Origin: Candidatus Poribacteria bacterium
GTDB lineage: Bacteria; Poribacteria; WGA-4E; JAJDTR01
NCBI GenBank assembly: GCA_022827055.1
Contig: JAJDTR010000083.1
Span: 1-64,000 of the forward strand
Length of the DNA: 64,000 nucleotides
Direction of reading: 5' to 3'
Part shown: piece by piece, positions 32,368 through 42,378 of the stretch
How the letters are laid out: each line of letters starts with the position of its first letter
How positions within the stretch are numbered: the stretch's first letter is position 1
Translations under genes and position numbers: made by a program
Notes under the pieces: model-generated
Seen by the model: only the letters and a program-made list of their open reading frames with translations
What the model was told of the DNA's origin: nothing
Database searches by the model: none

Positions 32368-35238
32368 ATGTCTGAACGCGACGCAGTACAAAATCCCATG
32401 CTCAGGTACGCCGATGAAATCGGCTGGGAGTCTATTTCGGGGTCACAGGCACTACAGATGCGCGGCGGCGATACCAAGCTCTACTTTGCCGACCTGCTGG
32501 AATCGCAACTCCTGAAACTCAACCCGGATGTACTGGATGAGGCGCTTTGCAAGGAAATTCTGCGTCGGTTAAACCTGCTTAATTCGACACGTGAGGGAAA
32601 CCGGGATGCGCTGTCGTGGCTGCGAGGCGAGCAATCAATCTTCGTCCCAGACCACGAGCGTGAACGGAATGTCACGTTGATTGATTTCGAAACCCCTGAG
32701 GGCAACCTGTTCCATGTGACCGATGAGTGGTGGCAGAGAAGCGCGGCGCTCCGAAACCGCGCCGATGTGGTGTTCCTGATTAACGGGATTCCGGTGGCGG
32801 TGGTGGAAACCAAAAACCCGCAAAGTCGCGACGGGTTGGAAACGGGGGTAGAACAGATTCGCCGTTACCACCGCGAAACGCCCGAGATGTTTACTACGGC
32901 GCAACTGTTCGGCGTCACACACCTGTTGGATTTTTTCTACGGTGTCACTTGGAACACCAGTCGCAAGAATCTGTTTAACTGGAAAGCCGACGACCCCGCC
33001 AACTACGAAGAGAAGGTCAAGACCTTCTTCGACCCTGCCCGATATTTGAAAACTCTCCGCGAGTCGATTATTTTCCTGAGCAAAGATGATGAACTGACCA
33101 AAGTGGTGCTGCGCCAGCACCAGACCCGCGCCGTGGAGGGTGTGGTTGAAAGGGTTTACGACCCGATTAAGCGGCGCGGCCTAATCTGGCACACGCAAGG
33201 CAGCGGCAAGACGCTGACAATGATAACCATAGCTTCCCGTCTGTTGCGGAGCGGCGGGGAGACGGAAAAGCCCACTGTTTTGATGCTGGTTGACCGCAAC
33301 GAGTTGGAGAGCCAGTTGTTCAAGAATATCACCGCATACGGCATCGGGGCGCCAAAAGTTGCGCAAAGCAAACGCGACCTGCAGTCAATTTTGGCGTCCG
33401 GTTATCGCGGCTTGGTGGTCTCAACCATTCACAAGTTTGACGACATACCGGCAAACATCAACACCAGCGAAAGCGTGACGATACTGGTTGATGAAGCGCA
33501 CCGCACTACCGGCGGAGATTTGGGTAACTACCTCGTGGGGGCGCTTCCCAATTCAACCTGCATCGGTTTTACCGGCACGCCGATTGACGATCTCGCTCAC
33601 GGGAGAGGGACGTTCAAAGTATTCGGCGCGGATGATGAACAGGGATACCTTGACAAATACGCAATTGCGGAATCCATTGAGGATGGCACCACCGTGCCTT
33701 TGAATTATGCGCTTGCCCCATCCGATTTGCAGGTTGACCGCGAGACCTTGGAGAACGAATTCCTTCAGCTTGCGGCGGCGGAAGGCGTGAGCGACGTGGA
33801 AGAACTGAACGCCATCCTTGACCGCGCAGTCGGGTTGAAGCAGATGATGAAAGCCCGCAACCGAGTTGATGACATTGCCCGGCACGTCGCCAATCACTTC
33901 CGCGAGAACGTGAAACCGATGGGATTCAAGGCGTTCCTCGTTGGCGTAGACCGTGAGGCGTGCGCGTTGTACAAGGAGGCGCTTGACAAGTATCTGCCGC
34001 CGGAGTATTCGGAGGTGGTTTACTCGCCGTACAATCAAGACCCCGAATTTATGAAAGCGCATCACCGCAACGAGGACGAAGAGAGAGAAATTCGCAAGCG
34101 ATTCGCCGACAAGGACGACCCGCTAAAGATACTGATAGTAACCGAAAAGTTGCTCACCGGCTTCGACGCGCCGATTCTCTACTGCATGTACCTCGACAAA
34201 CCGATGCGCGACCACGTGCTGCTGCAGGCAATCGCCCGCGTTAACCGACCATATGAGGACAACGACGGACTGGTGAAACCGTACGGGTTTGTTTTGGATT
34301 TCGTCGGCATCTTCGAGAATCTGGAAAAAGCTCTCGCCTTTGATTCCGATGTCGTGGGGAGCGTGATTCAGAATCTGGACGTGCTCAAGGCGCTCTTTGC
34401 CGCACGGTTCGAGGAAACTGCGCCGGACTATCTGCCCTATGCGCGGAGTTGGGACGATAGAGGGAAAGAGCGGGCGATTGACCACTTTGACGACAAGGAT
34501 ACGCGGGAAGCCTTCTTCAAGTTTTTCAGAGGTATACAGGACCTCTACAACATCCTGTCGCCCGACGAATTTTTACGCTCATATTTGGAAGACTATCAAG
34601 CGATCGCGTCGCTTTACGCGCTAACTCGCAATGCCTACGCCAAGAACCCCTACATTGATAAAGAGTTGGTCAGGAAAACGCGCGAACTGTTACAGGAACA
34701 TACGGAGGGCGATAACTTTGAACTTCCGGGAGCCATTCATGAGTTGAACGCCGATACATTGCGAGAAGTTGCGGACAGTGAGTTTTCCGATGAGGTGAAG
34801 GTGTTGAACTTGCGGAAGATTCTGAGTAAGACCGTCTCGGAGGAAGGTAGTTCCAAGCCGTTCCTGATTTCGATCGGAGAGCGGGCGGACGCGGTCGCGG
34901 AGGCTTACGAGAATCGGCAAATCACGACGCAGGAGGCTCTGGCTGAATTTGAGAGGTTAGCGGCGGATTGCAACCAAGCGACAATCGAATCCGCGCAACT
35001 GAACTTGGACGAAAAAGCTTATGCGATTTACAAGGCTCTTCAAAAAGTTACAAGAAGCGTCACCCCGGAAGATGCGCGAACCGTCAGCGACGTGTTCGAT
35101 CAATTTCCGGACTATGAGTGGAACGTTCACCAAACCCTACGGCTGCGCACACAACTGTACAAGAGGTTGAGACAGATTGTTCACGAGAAAGATTTAATCG
35201 ATACAACAAACAAATTGATGACGGCAAAACGAACATGA
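32368..35238 (+). CDS. hsdR: Type I restriction endonuclease / translocase subunit
   Basis: 956-residue restriction subunit. The nuclease core is [13 protein letters not shown] (about residue 144, Glu-x-Lys). The translocase motifs follow: [11 protein letters not shown] (Walker A, about 275), [11 protein letters not shown] (about 374, DEAH), GFTGTPIDD (motif III), LTGFDAP and [12 protein letters not shown] (motif VI). C-terminal helical region binds the HsdM/HsdS core. Start ATG 32368 has CGGAG upstream; the frame extends upstream to 32335 and overlaps the UPF0175 end. It overlaps the YgjP-like gene by ATGA at 35235-35238. Intact in every motif, so restriction is expected to be active. Confidence 0.96.
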   Translation: MSERDAVQNPMLRYADEIGWESISGSQALQMRGGDTKLYFADLLESQLLKLNPDVLDEALCKEILRRLNLLNSTREGNRDALSWLRGEQSIFVPDHERERNVTLIDFETPEGNLFHVTDEWWQRSAALRNRADVVFLINGIPVAVVETKNPQSRDGLETGVEQIRRYHRETPEMFTTAQLFGVTHLLDFFYGVTWNTSRKNLFNWKADDPANYEEKVKTFFDPARYLKTLRESIIFLSKDDELTKVVLRQHQTRAVEGVVERVYDPIKRRGLIWHTQGSGKTLTMITIASRLLRSGGETEKPTVLMLVDRNELESQLFKNITAYGIGAPKVAQSKRDLQSILASGYRGLVVSTIHKFDDIPANINTSESVTILVDEAHRTTGGDLGNYLVGALPNSTCIGFTGTPIDDLAHGRGTFKVFGADDEQGYLDKYAIAESIEDGTTVPLNYALAPSDLQVDRETLENEFLQLAAAEGVSDVEELNAILDRAVGLKQMMKARNRVDDIARHVANHFRENVKPMGFKAFLVGVDREACALYKEALDKYLPPEYSEVVYSPYNQDPEFMKAHHRNEDEEREIRKRFADKDDPLKILIVTEKLLTGFDAPILYCMYLDKPMRDHVLLQAIARVNRPYEDNDGLVKPYGFVLDFVGIFENLEKALAFDSDVVGSVIQNLDVLKALFAARFEETAPDYLPYARSWDDRGKERAIDHFDDKDTREAFFKFFRGIQDLYNILSPDEFLRSYLEDYQAIASLYALTRNAYAKNPYIDKELVRKTRELLQEHTEGDNFELPGAIHELNADTLREVADSEFSDEVKVLNLRKILSKTVSEEGSSKPFLISIGERADAVAEAYENRQITTQEALAEFERLAADCNQATIESAQLNLDEKAYAIYKALQKVTRSVTPEDARTVSDVFDQFPDYEWNVHQTLRLRTQLYKRLRQIVHEKDLIDTTNKLMTAKRT

Positions 35239-35558
35239 ATCCCGAAAGCAGATGGACTGATTCAGGCGCCTTGAAATATGCAGTGCACCAATGGGCGGAG
35301 CGCATGGACGTAACGGTGCGGGAAGTTCACCTGCGGGACATGCGGAGGAAGTGGGCATCCATATCCACGAACGGACGATTGACCTTGAGCACGGAGTTGC
35401 TCGATCTGCCGATGGCGTTGGGGGAGTTTGTGATTGTGCATGAGTTGGTGCATCTCCTCGCTCCGAATCACGGCAGGCTGTTTCGGAGTTTCATGCACGC
35501 TTATCTGCCAGATTGGGAGGAGCGGCAGCGGGATTTGCAGGCGCTGCCGAATTCGTGA
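35235..35558 (+). CDS. YgjP-like (M48-type) zinc metallopeptidase
   Basis: 107-residue metal-dependent hydrolase of the YgjP/DUF45 group. The zinc motif is VIVHELVHLLAPNHGRLF (His-Glu-x-x-His and later His). WASISTNGRLTLSTELLDLP is typical of the family, as is the short size. It begins at ATG 35235, overlapping the hsdR stop by four bases; the longer frame to 35118 lies inside hsdR and is a shadow. Genes of this group are often found directly after hsdR in type I operons, though their role there is unknown; involvement in proteolytic control of HsdR has been suggested by context only. Confidence 0.9.
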   Translation: MNPESRWTDSGALKYAVHQWAERMDVTVREVHLRDMRRKWASISTNGRLTLSTELLDLPMALGEFVIVHELVHLLAPNHGRLFRSFMHAYLPDWEERQRDLQALPNS

Positions 35559-35671
35559 TGCGTTACACGAAATTTGAGCGGTAGAGGTTATGGGTAGTGT
35601 CAACCAATGCTAGGCGAGGGTCGGAGATTCCGTGATGAAAATTATGGCTAAAGCGGGAAACGGAGAACATC

Positions 35672-37726
35672 ATGAGCCAAACAAATGATGCAAAGAAAGA
35701 TGACAAAAAGAAAAAAGATGTTACGCCGGACGATGATAAACAAAGAAAAGAGGAGCTTGAGAATAACGTACGGAAAGATGATGTACCTCAACTCGGGCAT
35801 TTTTTGGATTTTCACCGTCACTGGCTACAGGGATTGGAATTGTTGAAGTATCAACTTCATCAACTTAAAGAACCCATAAAGAGCAAACCGTATAGACATT
35901 TCAATACACTTGAAATGCGTTATTATGCAAAACTTGAACAATCCCTTCCGAACCTGGAGGAGGAGAATTACTTCCTGACCACAATAGCCAACAACCGCTT
36001 TTATGGATTGAGCAGAGAGTTCACAGTTGTTCCCTACACCATCCCCAAATCACACCTTGGTTTGCGGAAATATAAGTTCATGACTTGCCCCATGCGAATA
36101 CTTTATTATGCAATTGGCGTCTATTTGCTTGAGCTTACTAAGGAGTATCTCCAAGACTATAAGTGTCATAAGCAAATTGATTCTTGGTATGGAGGAGATT
36201 TGATATTTGAAGGCAAAAAACTGGACCTTAGATCCACTAATCGGATCCATTACAAATCGCGCTACAAGACATATCGTCGGCGCATGAGAAGGGAAATCAG
36301 ACACAACACGGAGCGTAAGGTTGTAATTCGCTTAGACATAGAGAACTATTTTGATGAACTCAGCATTCCACGACTCTTAGACCTTCTGCAAGAACGAATC
36401 AAGCCGAGTATCCAACGAGAGATGTATTATGACGAAACTACTCAATCCCAACTCGTTTCTTTTTTTGAATTCGTTGCCGGTGGAACGTCGGGTATTCCAC
36501 AACAGAATAACGACGTAATCTCCAGTTTCATTGGTCACCTTTTTCTAGTTTTCGGCGATTCGTTCATTAATGACATACTCCATCAGTATAGCGACTCCGT
36601 TGAAAGCTACTCAATCATTCGCTATGTCGACGATATAAATGTTTCAATCACCTTCAAAAAACAGCCGGGCGAACTGCGCGGCAAACAGAGCCCATTGAGT
36701 TTGAGGGATAAATTTAATGCGTTTGTACCCCATATCTCGGACAGTCTTTATGAAACCCTGGGACTCCGGCTCAATCCAAAGACAAGAATTTATCGGCTAA
36801 GTGAGAAGAATGATCGTATAGCACTTGAACGAAGTCTAAAGAAGGTTTCTCAAGAGATTCAAATTCCAGACGATGAAAATCAGGAATCCTCGGATAAGAA
36901 AATTAGAAAGATACTTAACGAACTAAGGAAGTTAAAGCGTTCTCCTGTAGCCCCTTATTTTTTGATTCCTCCAAAGTTTGGCGATGAGGAAGTCCTTAAA
37001 GAGGCGTACGATAATGATGTTCAAACGCGGTTAGTAGAGTCGTACAAAGGGCATTTGAGAAGAATCTTCATTGCACGTGGCGGTTTTGATTTTCAGCTAG
37101 TTAACGCAGACCCAACACCAATTATAATTTTGATATTGGTCTGCGATGATGTAAAAGTCAAGTTCGAGCAATTCCTTTTCTCCAAAACAGAGTTGACTTC
37201 AAGGGATATATCCCTTGTTCTCAGTTATCTTTGTCAAACAGGGTTTACCAAGTTGCCTTTAATTGCTCTTCTCAAACGTTGTCCCCAGATGACTGAAATC
37301 ATAAAGATTTTTGAGGAGGGCGAATTGTCGCCAGAATTACCAGGTTATTATGAATTGACGGATGAACGGGCCTCAATTGTCGATCAACCCAATGTCATCG
37401 AACAAATCAGATTGCGAGTATTGGCGGAGCAAAAAGAGGATTTCTCAGTCGCATTAAATCACCTGCTCAACGAGATACACGCGATCTGTGGCGAATTCGA
37501 CGACAAGTCGAACAACGCACGAAGATATGATGCGGGGAGGGTAAGTGTGTTTCTTAAGCGTAAGAGAATCCCTCATGAAACGTATACGCAAGTACGAAAT
37601 CTTTTTGACCGCCGCAATAAGACTCTTGTCTCTCACGCTGACCCAATCGCTTGGGCGGTTACCAAAGATGAATATGAAGGTTATCGCTTTCATGTTGGCG
37701 AATGCTTAAAACACATTCTTCCATAG
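35672..37726 (+). CDS. Abi-type reverse transcriptase with C-terminal HEPN-like domain
   Basis: 684-residue defence-type reverse transcriptase. The N-terminal 35 residues are Lys/Asp-rich. The RT domain shows VVIRLDIENYFDEL (motif A, about residue 218), GGTSGIPQQNNDVISSF (motif B) and SIIRYVDDINVSI (motif C, about residue 317). About residues 430-580 are helical and uncharacterised. The C-terminal 100 residues contain RRNKTLVSHADP, an Arg-x6-His pattern like the catalytic motif of HEPN RNases. RT plus HEPN is the layout of AbiA, an abortive-infection protein of Lactococcus. No TR/VR pair or avd is evident, so it is not a diversity-generating retroelement, and no group II intron is seen. Start ATG 35672 with GGAGA upstream. 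Sits 113 bases after the restriction operon. Confidence 0.82.
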   Translation: MSQTNDAKKDDKKKKDVTPDDDKQRKEELENNVRKDDVPQLGHFLDFHRHWLQGLELLKYQLHQLKEPIKSKPYRHFNTLEMRYYAKLEQSLPNLEEENYFLTTIANNRFYGLSREFTVVPYTIPKSHLGLRKYKFMTCPMRILYYAIGVYLLELTKEYLQDYKCHKQIDSWYGGDLIFEGKKLDLRSTNRIHYKSRYKTYRRRMRREIRHNTERKVVIRLDIENYFDELSIPRLLDLLQERIKPSIQREMYYDETTQSQLVSFFEFVAGGTSGIPQQNNDVISSFIGHLFLVFGDSFINDILHQYSDSVESYSIIRYVDDINVSITFKKQPGELRGKQSPLSLRDKFNAFVPHISDSLYETLGLRLNPKTRIYRLSEKNDRIALERSLKKVSQEIQIPDDENQESSDKKIRKILNELRKLKRSPVAPYFLIPPKFGDEEVLKEAYDNDVQTRLVESYKGHLRRIFIARGGFDFQLVNADPTPIIILILVCDDVKVKFEQFLFSKTELTSRDISLVLSYLCQTGFTKLPLIALLKRCPQMTEIIKIFEEGELSPELPGYYELTDERASIVDQPNVIEQIRLRVLAEQKEDFSVALNHLLNEIHAICGEFDDKSNNARRYDAGRVSVFLKRKRIPHETYTQVRNLFDRRNKTLVSHADPIAWAVTKDEYEGYRFHVGECLKHILP

Positions 37727-37847
37727 CATCATGGCGCACAGAAATTTTGGTCTTTATGGTACGCAATGCGCCCTACAGGGATTCGGATGAACATTGGTCT
37801 ATTGGGATAGTCCCGGTTTCAACGGCAAATAATCTTGGAGAGAATCC

Positions 37848-39074
37848 ATGCTAGACTTCAAACCGCCAAAAGAAAACAGGCTCGTAATCGGAAGCGTCAA
37901 GTCGCTGCTACCTCTCCTCATGCGCCTCACAACAAAGGTTTCCCATGTCGATATCGACTCCGAATCTCTCGACAAGCTAAAATCGACTGACGGCTATCCG
38001 ACCATTCTGGTGCCGAACCACCCCTCCCGCGCCGACCCGCACGTGTTGTTCGCCCTGTCAACTCGCTACGGCGAACGATTCCGGTACATGTGCGCACGAG
38101 AGACCTTTGATCGCAAGATAGCCGGTCTGAAATTGAGAGGGTTCTTCATGACGCGGCTCGGCGTCTACTCCGTGATACGCGGCGCCGTAGACCGGGACTC
38201 GTTTCGGATGACGCGCGAAACGCTCGCCAAAGGGGGGCGGAAGCTGGTCATCTTCGGCGAAGGCGAAATCTCCCACCAGAACGAGACCATCATGCCGTTC
38301 GAGAGCGGGATTGTGCAGTTCGGCTTGTGGGCGCTCAACGACATGGAAAAGGCGGGAGATCTAAAACCCCTCTATCTCGTGCCTGTAGGAATAAAATATG
38401 TCTACAAAAACGACATGTGGGGTCAAATCGAGGAGTCGATTACCAATCTGGAGCAGAGCGTCCTGCCCGACCCTGCCGACCACCCCAAAGACCTGTACGA
38501 CCGCGTGAAGAACCTCGGAGGCAGCCTGCTGGCGATACTGGCGAGAGAGTACCACCTGCGCTTTGGCAAAGAGAGTTCACTCAACGAACGCATCCAGCAG
38601 ATGCGCGAGCACATTCTGTCGCAGATGGAGAGCTTTTTGGAGCTCTCCCCTCAATCCGACCGGAATCCGCTCAGGCGGGTGCGGGCAATCCAGAATCGAA
38701 TCGACGAGGAGATTTACCGGGATGTGGATGAGATGACGGAGTACGAGAGGGGAGTTCACGCGCAGCGCGTTGACAAGTTTCGACAGTTCTACACCGACGT
38801 CCGCCGTATCGTGAACTCGATTGCAATCTACGAAGGCTACATCGGCGAAGATCCCTCCCAAGAGCGCTTCCTGGAGGTCATCACGCGCCTCGAGGTAGAA
38901 GTCTACGGCAGATCAAACGTCAAAGGTCCCTTGGATGCCTTCCTGCGAATCGGATCGCCCAAGAACCTCTTGGATTCCTACGAGACCTACAAAAAACAGA
39001 AAAGACAGACGACCCAACAAATCACCCTTGAATTGGAAACCGACGTTCAGAACATCATTGCAGGCATGCCATAG
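37848..39074 (+). CDS. 1-acyl-glycerol-3-phosphate-acyltransferase-like protein (PlsC family)
   Basis: 408-residue acyltransferase-like protein. The PlsC motifs are present: LVPNHPSRADPHVLF (His-x4-Asp), then FMTRLGVYSVIRGAVDR and VIFGEGEISHQNET (motif with Glu-Gly), followed by LYLVPVGIKYVY. The first 230 residues cover the acyltransferase domain; the remaining 180 residues form a charged helical extension of unknown role, larger than the usual PlsC. It has one possible short membrane segment only, so it is probably peripheral. Start ATG 37848 has GGAGAG upstream. It is at the edge of the defence island and faces the PhyH gene. Substrate unclear: phospholipid or other acyl acceptor. Confidence 0.8.
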   Translation: MLDFKPPKENRLVIGSVKSLLPLLMRLTTKVSHVDIDSESLDKLKSTDGYPTILVPNHPSRADPHVLFALSTRYGERFRYMCARETFDRKIAGLKLRGFFMTRLGVYSVIRGAVDRDSFRMTRETLAKGGRKLVIFGEGEISHQNETIMPFESGIVQFGLWALNDMEKAGDLKPLYLVPVGIKYVYKNDMWGQIEESITNLEQSVLPDPADHPKDLYDRVKNLGGSLLAILAREYHLRFGKESSLNERIQQMREHILSQMESFLELSPQSDRNPLRRVRAIQNRIDEEIYRDVDEMTEYERGVHAQRVDKFRQFYTDVRRIVNSIAIYEGYIGEDPSQERFLEVITRLEVEVYGRSNVKGPLDAFLRIGSPKNLLDSYETYKKQKRQTTQQITLELETDVQNIIAGMP

Positions 39075-39406
39075 GTTTGACTTAAGGTAAGTGTTTAGTG
39101 GCTAGTGATTAGTGGTCAGTGAAACCCCTAAAACCTCGATTATCTTCTAATCATTACATCAGTAGGGAACGCAGATCTGCGTTCCCTACGCCGCCAAACG
39201 GGGCCTCATCCCTCTCCAGCGTAAGACCAAGAAAGCCAATAAAGTCCATAGCCCCCATGGAGATTCTCTACAACTCACGACGGAACCGATCTTGATTATC
39301 ACGTATCTCGTTTTCCCGTTTTCTTGTCTTCTCGTTTTCGCCCTCCTGCAACACTGGTCTAAAGCGGGTGAACGCCATGCCGTTGCTCCAACCTCGGAAA
39401 GGCCTC
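39075..39406. other. Convergent gap with palindrome
   Basis: Holds no supported gene. It contains TAGTGGCTAGTGATTAGTGG-like short repeats near 39100 and the palindrome at 39162-39189. Confidence 0.6.
39162..39189. repeat. 28-bp perfect palindrome with GGAACGCAGAT core
   Basis: GTAGGGAACGCAGA / TCTGCGTTCCCTAC is self-complementary over 28 bases. It shares GGAACGCAGA with the inverted repeat at 26526-26561. Confidence 0.8.
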
Positions 39407-40576
39407 CTACTCCTCTCCTGCCGCCGCTTGCCTCTCCAACTCGCCGCGCCAACCCAATACTTGCCCAGCCTTGATGTTGTTGATATCATATCCGGTGTAG
39501 CGGTCCTCTAGCGTATTCCCCAATTTCACCGTCTCCGCCCATCGATCCCACGTCGTCTTCATCCACTCGTGCGGCAGTGCCTCTCGCACGGCAGGATCCA
39601 GTTGCCATGCGTTGCGCACGTCCGACACGGCCGGCTCTTCCGTGAAAGGTCCCGACCATTTACTCCAACCGATTGCCAACGTGTTGCGCTCGCGATCGGG
39701 AACAGTGTGCCCCGTGTGAATGGTAGCGCCGTTCCGGATGAGCGCTTCGCCGGGCTTCAACCGAATGGCAACCTGATTCGGCAGCGGATCGGTGCCGTTC
39801 CAACTTGGGGTGTACGGTACGCCCTGATCCTTCATGGCTTTCGGAAGCAGCACATCGTGTTCAAACGGCGTACGCCACCGGTGGTGACTTCCGGGAATCA
39901 GTTCATGGCACTCATCGTCGGTAAGGGCAAGAAACATTCCGACACCCTTTCTTTCAGAGATCGATTTCAAGTTTTCCTCTTGGATCTCTTTCCAACGCCG
40001 CCTTTCGACCTCCTCCGAAAAGGCTTCGGGGCCCTCCTGTACCGGCCGCTGCGCGAAGTAGCCCGCTCCGGAACCCCACCAGGTCGTATCGCGATGCCAA
40101 CTGGGACCACTCTCGTTCTTCCTCGGATTGCACCAGAGAAGCATCGGACTCATCACGAGATCCTCCGGTTCCAATCCGTGGCACCAGTCATGCACAAAGC
40201 GGAGGAACTCCGGCGATCCGTAGAATTCGGCAAAACTCGACTCGCCGAAAGCCGGATGGATTATTCCGCGAATTGCCCACGGTTCATCTTCTGCCGCGCG
40301 ATGCACATAGCCCTTCGAACTATCAATCTTACTGTAGCCGTTCTCGGGGGCGCACGCCTCCGTGACGCGCCTGCCGGCTTCACGCAGAATCGGAATCCAC
40401 GGGCTGTCGACAAAGTCGGTGACAATCACGAAACCGTGCTCTTTGAAGTGTTCCAAACGTTCAGGTGTCGCACCGGGCGCCGCAAGCTCCGGCTTCGAAT
40501 CCGCGAATGCCGTGGCACGGTAGTATTTGGGCGCCTCTTCAGAATCCGCCGCCTTAGGTGATCTATAGACATCCAT
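39407..40576 (-). CDS. Phytanoyl-CoA dioxygenase-family Fe(II)/2-oxoglutarate oxygenase
   Basis: 389-residue non-heme iron oxygenase. The iron site is SWHRDTTWW (His-x-Asp) with the distal His in GATIHTGHTVPDRERN, followed by the 2-oxoglutarate-binding Arg. GFVIVTDFVDSPWI and GFGESSFAEF-like turns are typical of PhyH proteins, which hydroxylate diverse substrates. The start ATG 40576 has GGGAGG seven bases upstream; the frame extends to 40660. Substrate cannot be told. Large PhyH families are typical of sponge- and plankton-associated bacteria, supporting the lineage guess. It stands alone, convergent with the acyltransferase gene. Confidence 0.88.
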   Translation of the reverse strand: MDVYRSPKAADSEEAPKYYRATAFADSKPELAAPGATPERLEHFKEHGFVIVTDFVDSPWIPILREAGRRVTEACAPENGYSKIDSSKGYVHRAAEDEPWAIRGIIHPAFGESSFAEFYGSPEFLRFVHDWCHGLEPEDLVMSPMLLWCNPRKNESGPSWHRDTTWWGSGAGYFAQRPVQEGPEAFSEEVERRRWKEIQEENLKSISERKGVGMFLALTDDECHELIPGSHHRWRTPFEHDVLLPKAMKDQGVPYTPSWNGTDPLPNQVAIRLKPGEALIRNGATIHTGHTVPDRERNTLAIGWSKWSGPFTEEPAVSDVRNAWQLDPAVREALPHEWMKTTWDRWAETVKLGNTLEDRYTGYDINNIKAGQVLGWRGELERQAAAGEE

Positions 40577-40866
40577 TTTCATTCCTCCCAACCGATTCCG
40601 GTACCATAACGTTGGCATGGGAATAGGGGTGATCGCCGACAAGATACGGTAATCACCCACAGGTTTCGAACATGAAGAATTCTATTCCGATTATAACAGA
40701 TACAACTGCCCTACGTATACGGAATTATCGTACCTCCTTGTAGGGGACGGGCCCTGTGCCGTCCCATATTCCAGCCTTCCAATCCCTTCCCCAATCCTCT
40801 CTTTCCTCCACCCCCTAGTTATAACACCCTAGACCAAAATCGAGACGGCGGAAGATTCCATTCCGC

Positions 40867-40895
40867 TTGACGAACTTGCGCGAATAAGGTATTAT
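40867..40895 (+). promoter_or_regulatory. Sigma-70-type promoter for the sigma-54 activator gene
   Basis: TTGACG (40867-40872), 17 bases, TATTAT (40890-40895). The activator starts at 40951, a leader of about 50 bases. Confidence 0.65.
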
Positions 40896-40950
40896 TTGAG
40901 GTTACATTCTGTCCCGTGTTCGAATTTCCCAACGTATTTGGGTGATGCCA

Positions 40951-42378
40951 ATGAGCCAACAGAAGACCGTTCTGGTTGTCAATCCGGATCAGAGAGAGCG
41001 TGAAACCGTATGCCGCGCGCTTGAGGGTGAGGGGCTCCGCCTTGTCATCACCCGGAACATGTATGAGGCGCTTGATCGAGTAGATCGGCTTGGAATTGAC
41101 ATTCTGGTTGCGCCGCTTAAGGCAGACCGGCTTGACGGGTTGCAACTGATGGAAGCCGCTCGGCAAAAGTACCCCGACGTCGGCGTGGTATTCATGACCA
41201 CTCATGATGTCCTGCAGACAGATGTAGGCATAAAGGCTATGCTTCACCATGAAGCAAGTTACTTTTTGCCGAAGCCCCCGAATCCCATCCACTTGAAAGC
41301 GCTTCTGCACAAGATTCTTGAAAACCAGCGCCTTACCGCAGAAAACCGACAATTACAGTCCCAGATTGACGAAAGAGAGGGTTTGCTCCGACTGACCGGC
41401 CACTCCCAACACATCCAGGAGGTTCGGGAGATTATTGCACAGGTTGCTCCCACGAAATCGACGGTAATGATTCGCGGTGAACGCGGCAGCGGAAAGGAGC
41501 TAGTCGCCCGCGCCATTCATTATCGAAGTTTACGCAGAGGACCGCTTGTCGTCTTCAATTGCGCCGCGCTGAACGAGGGTCTTGCAGAATCGGAACTCTT
41601 TGGATATGAACGGGGTGCATTCACGGGAGCCGATCAGCAACGAAAGGGAAAATTTGAATCGGCTAACGGCGGTACACTGCTGCTTGATGAAATCGGCGAG
41701 TTGAGTTTGCCGAACCAGGCTAGGCTACTGAGGGTGTTGGCGGAAAGGGAATTTCACCGCGTGGGCGGTAATGAGGTTGTAAAGGTGGATGTCCGAGTCG
41801 TCTGCGCAACAAATCGAGATCTGGAGAAATCGGTTGAGGAAGGCAAATTTATGGCAGATCTCTACGATCGTCTTGACGTGATTTCGATATACTTGCCGCC
41901 GCTTCGCGAGCGAAAAGGAGATATACCGCTTCTAGTCAAAACCTTCATCGAGGAATTCTGCCAAGAGAACCGCAAAGCGTCGAAATTCATCTCCCAGGAT
42001 GCGCAAAGGGCGCTCATGAAATTCGATTGGCCCGGGAACGTGCGCGACCTAAGAAACTGTATCGAAGGCATGGTCGTAATGTCTAACAGCCGTGAGTTGG
42101 ATTTGGCGGATCTTCCGGAGCGCGTTCTCAAATTCACCGGAATCGGTACCCCCATTGTGTTCTCCGCGCCGACCGCTGTGAATGCAGATCCAGCCGTGGA
42201 TTCCGACCGCCGTTTGAACCTTGAAGTCGGAATGTCGATGGAGGAAATCAAAGAGGAAGCCATACGAGCAACACTCGACTACGTCGGAAACAACCGAGCC
42301 AAGGCAGCCAATATCTTGGGCGTCAACAAGAGAACCATCTTTAGGAAAATCAAGGAATACGACCTGTGCAACGATTAA
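40951..42378 (+). CDS. NtrC-family sigma-54 activator with degenerate receiver domain
   Basis: 475-residue regulator. Residues 1-115 are a receiver-like domain, but the phosphorylated Asp is replaced (IDILVAPLKADRLDG, Pro55) and the acidic pair reads Asn-Pro-Asp, so normal phosphorylation is not possible; the Lys near 108 is kept. Then comes a AAA+ domain: RGERGSGKELVARAI (Walker A), ELFGYERGAFTGAD (the GAFTGA sigma-54 contact), GGTLLLDEIGEL (Walker B) and WPGNVRDLRNCI. The C terminus is a Fis-type helix-turn-helix, NRAKAANILGVNKRTIFRKI. Start ATG 40951 (GGGTG upstream). The downstream membrane-protein gene overlaps by 13 bases. Confidence 0.92.
   Translation: MSQQKTVLVVNPDQRERETVCRALEGEGLRLVITRNMYEALDRVDRLGIDILVAPLKADRLDGLQLMEAARQKYPDVGVVFMTTHDVLQTDVGIKAMLHHEASYFLPKPPNPIHLKALLHKILENQRLTAENRQLQSQIDEREGLLRLTGHSQHIQEVREIIAQVAPTKSTVMIRGERGSGKELVARAIHYRSLRRGPLVVFNCAALNEGLAESELFGYERGAFTGADQQRKGKFESANGGTLLLDEIGELSLPNQARLLRVLAEREFHRVGGNEVVKVDVRVVCATNRDLEKSVEEGKFMADLYDRLDVISIYLPPLRERKGDIPLLVKTFIEEFCQENRKASKFISQDAQRALMKFDWPGNVRDLRNCIEGMVVMSNSRELDLADLPERVLKFTGIGTPIVFSAPTAVNADPAVDSDRRLNLEVGMSMEEIKEEAIRATLDYVGNNRAKAANILGVNKRTIFRKIKEYDLCND

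Noticed and set aside
36050..36304. Minus-strand gene inside the reverse transcriptase
   Set aside because: No ribosome site or domain; shadow of the RT gene.
35672..37726. Reverse transcriptase of a diversity-generating retroelement or group II intron
   Set aside because: No template/variable repeat pair, no avd, no maturase domain and no intron structure seen; HEPN-like C terminus argues for an Abi-type protein.
38327..38731. Plus-strand 134-residue frame inside the acyltransferase
   Set aside because: Low-complexity Arg/Pro-rich composition typical of an out-of-frame reading; no support.
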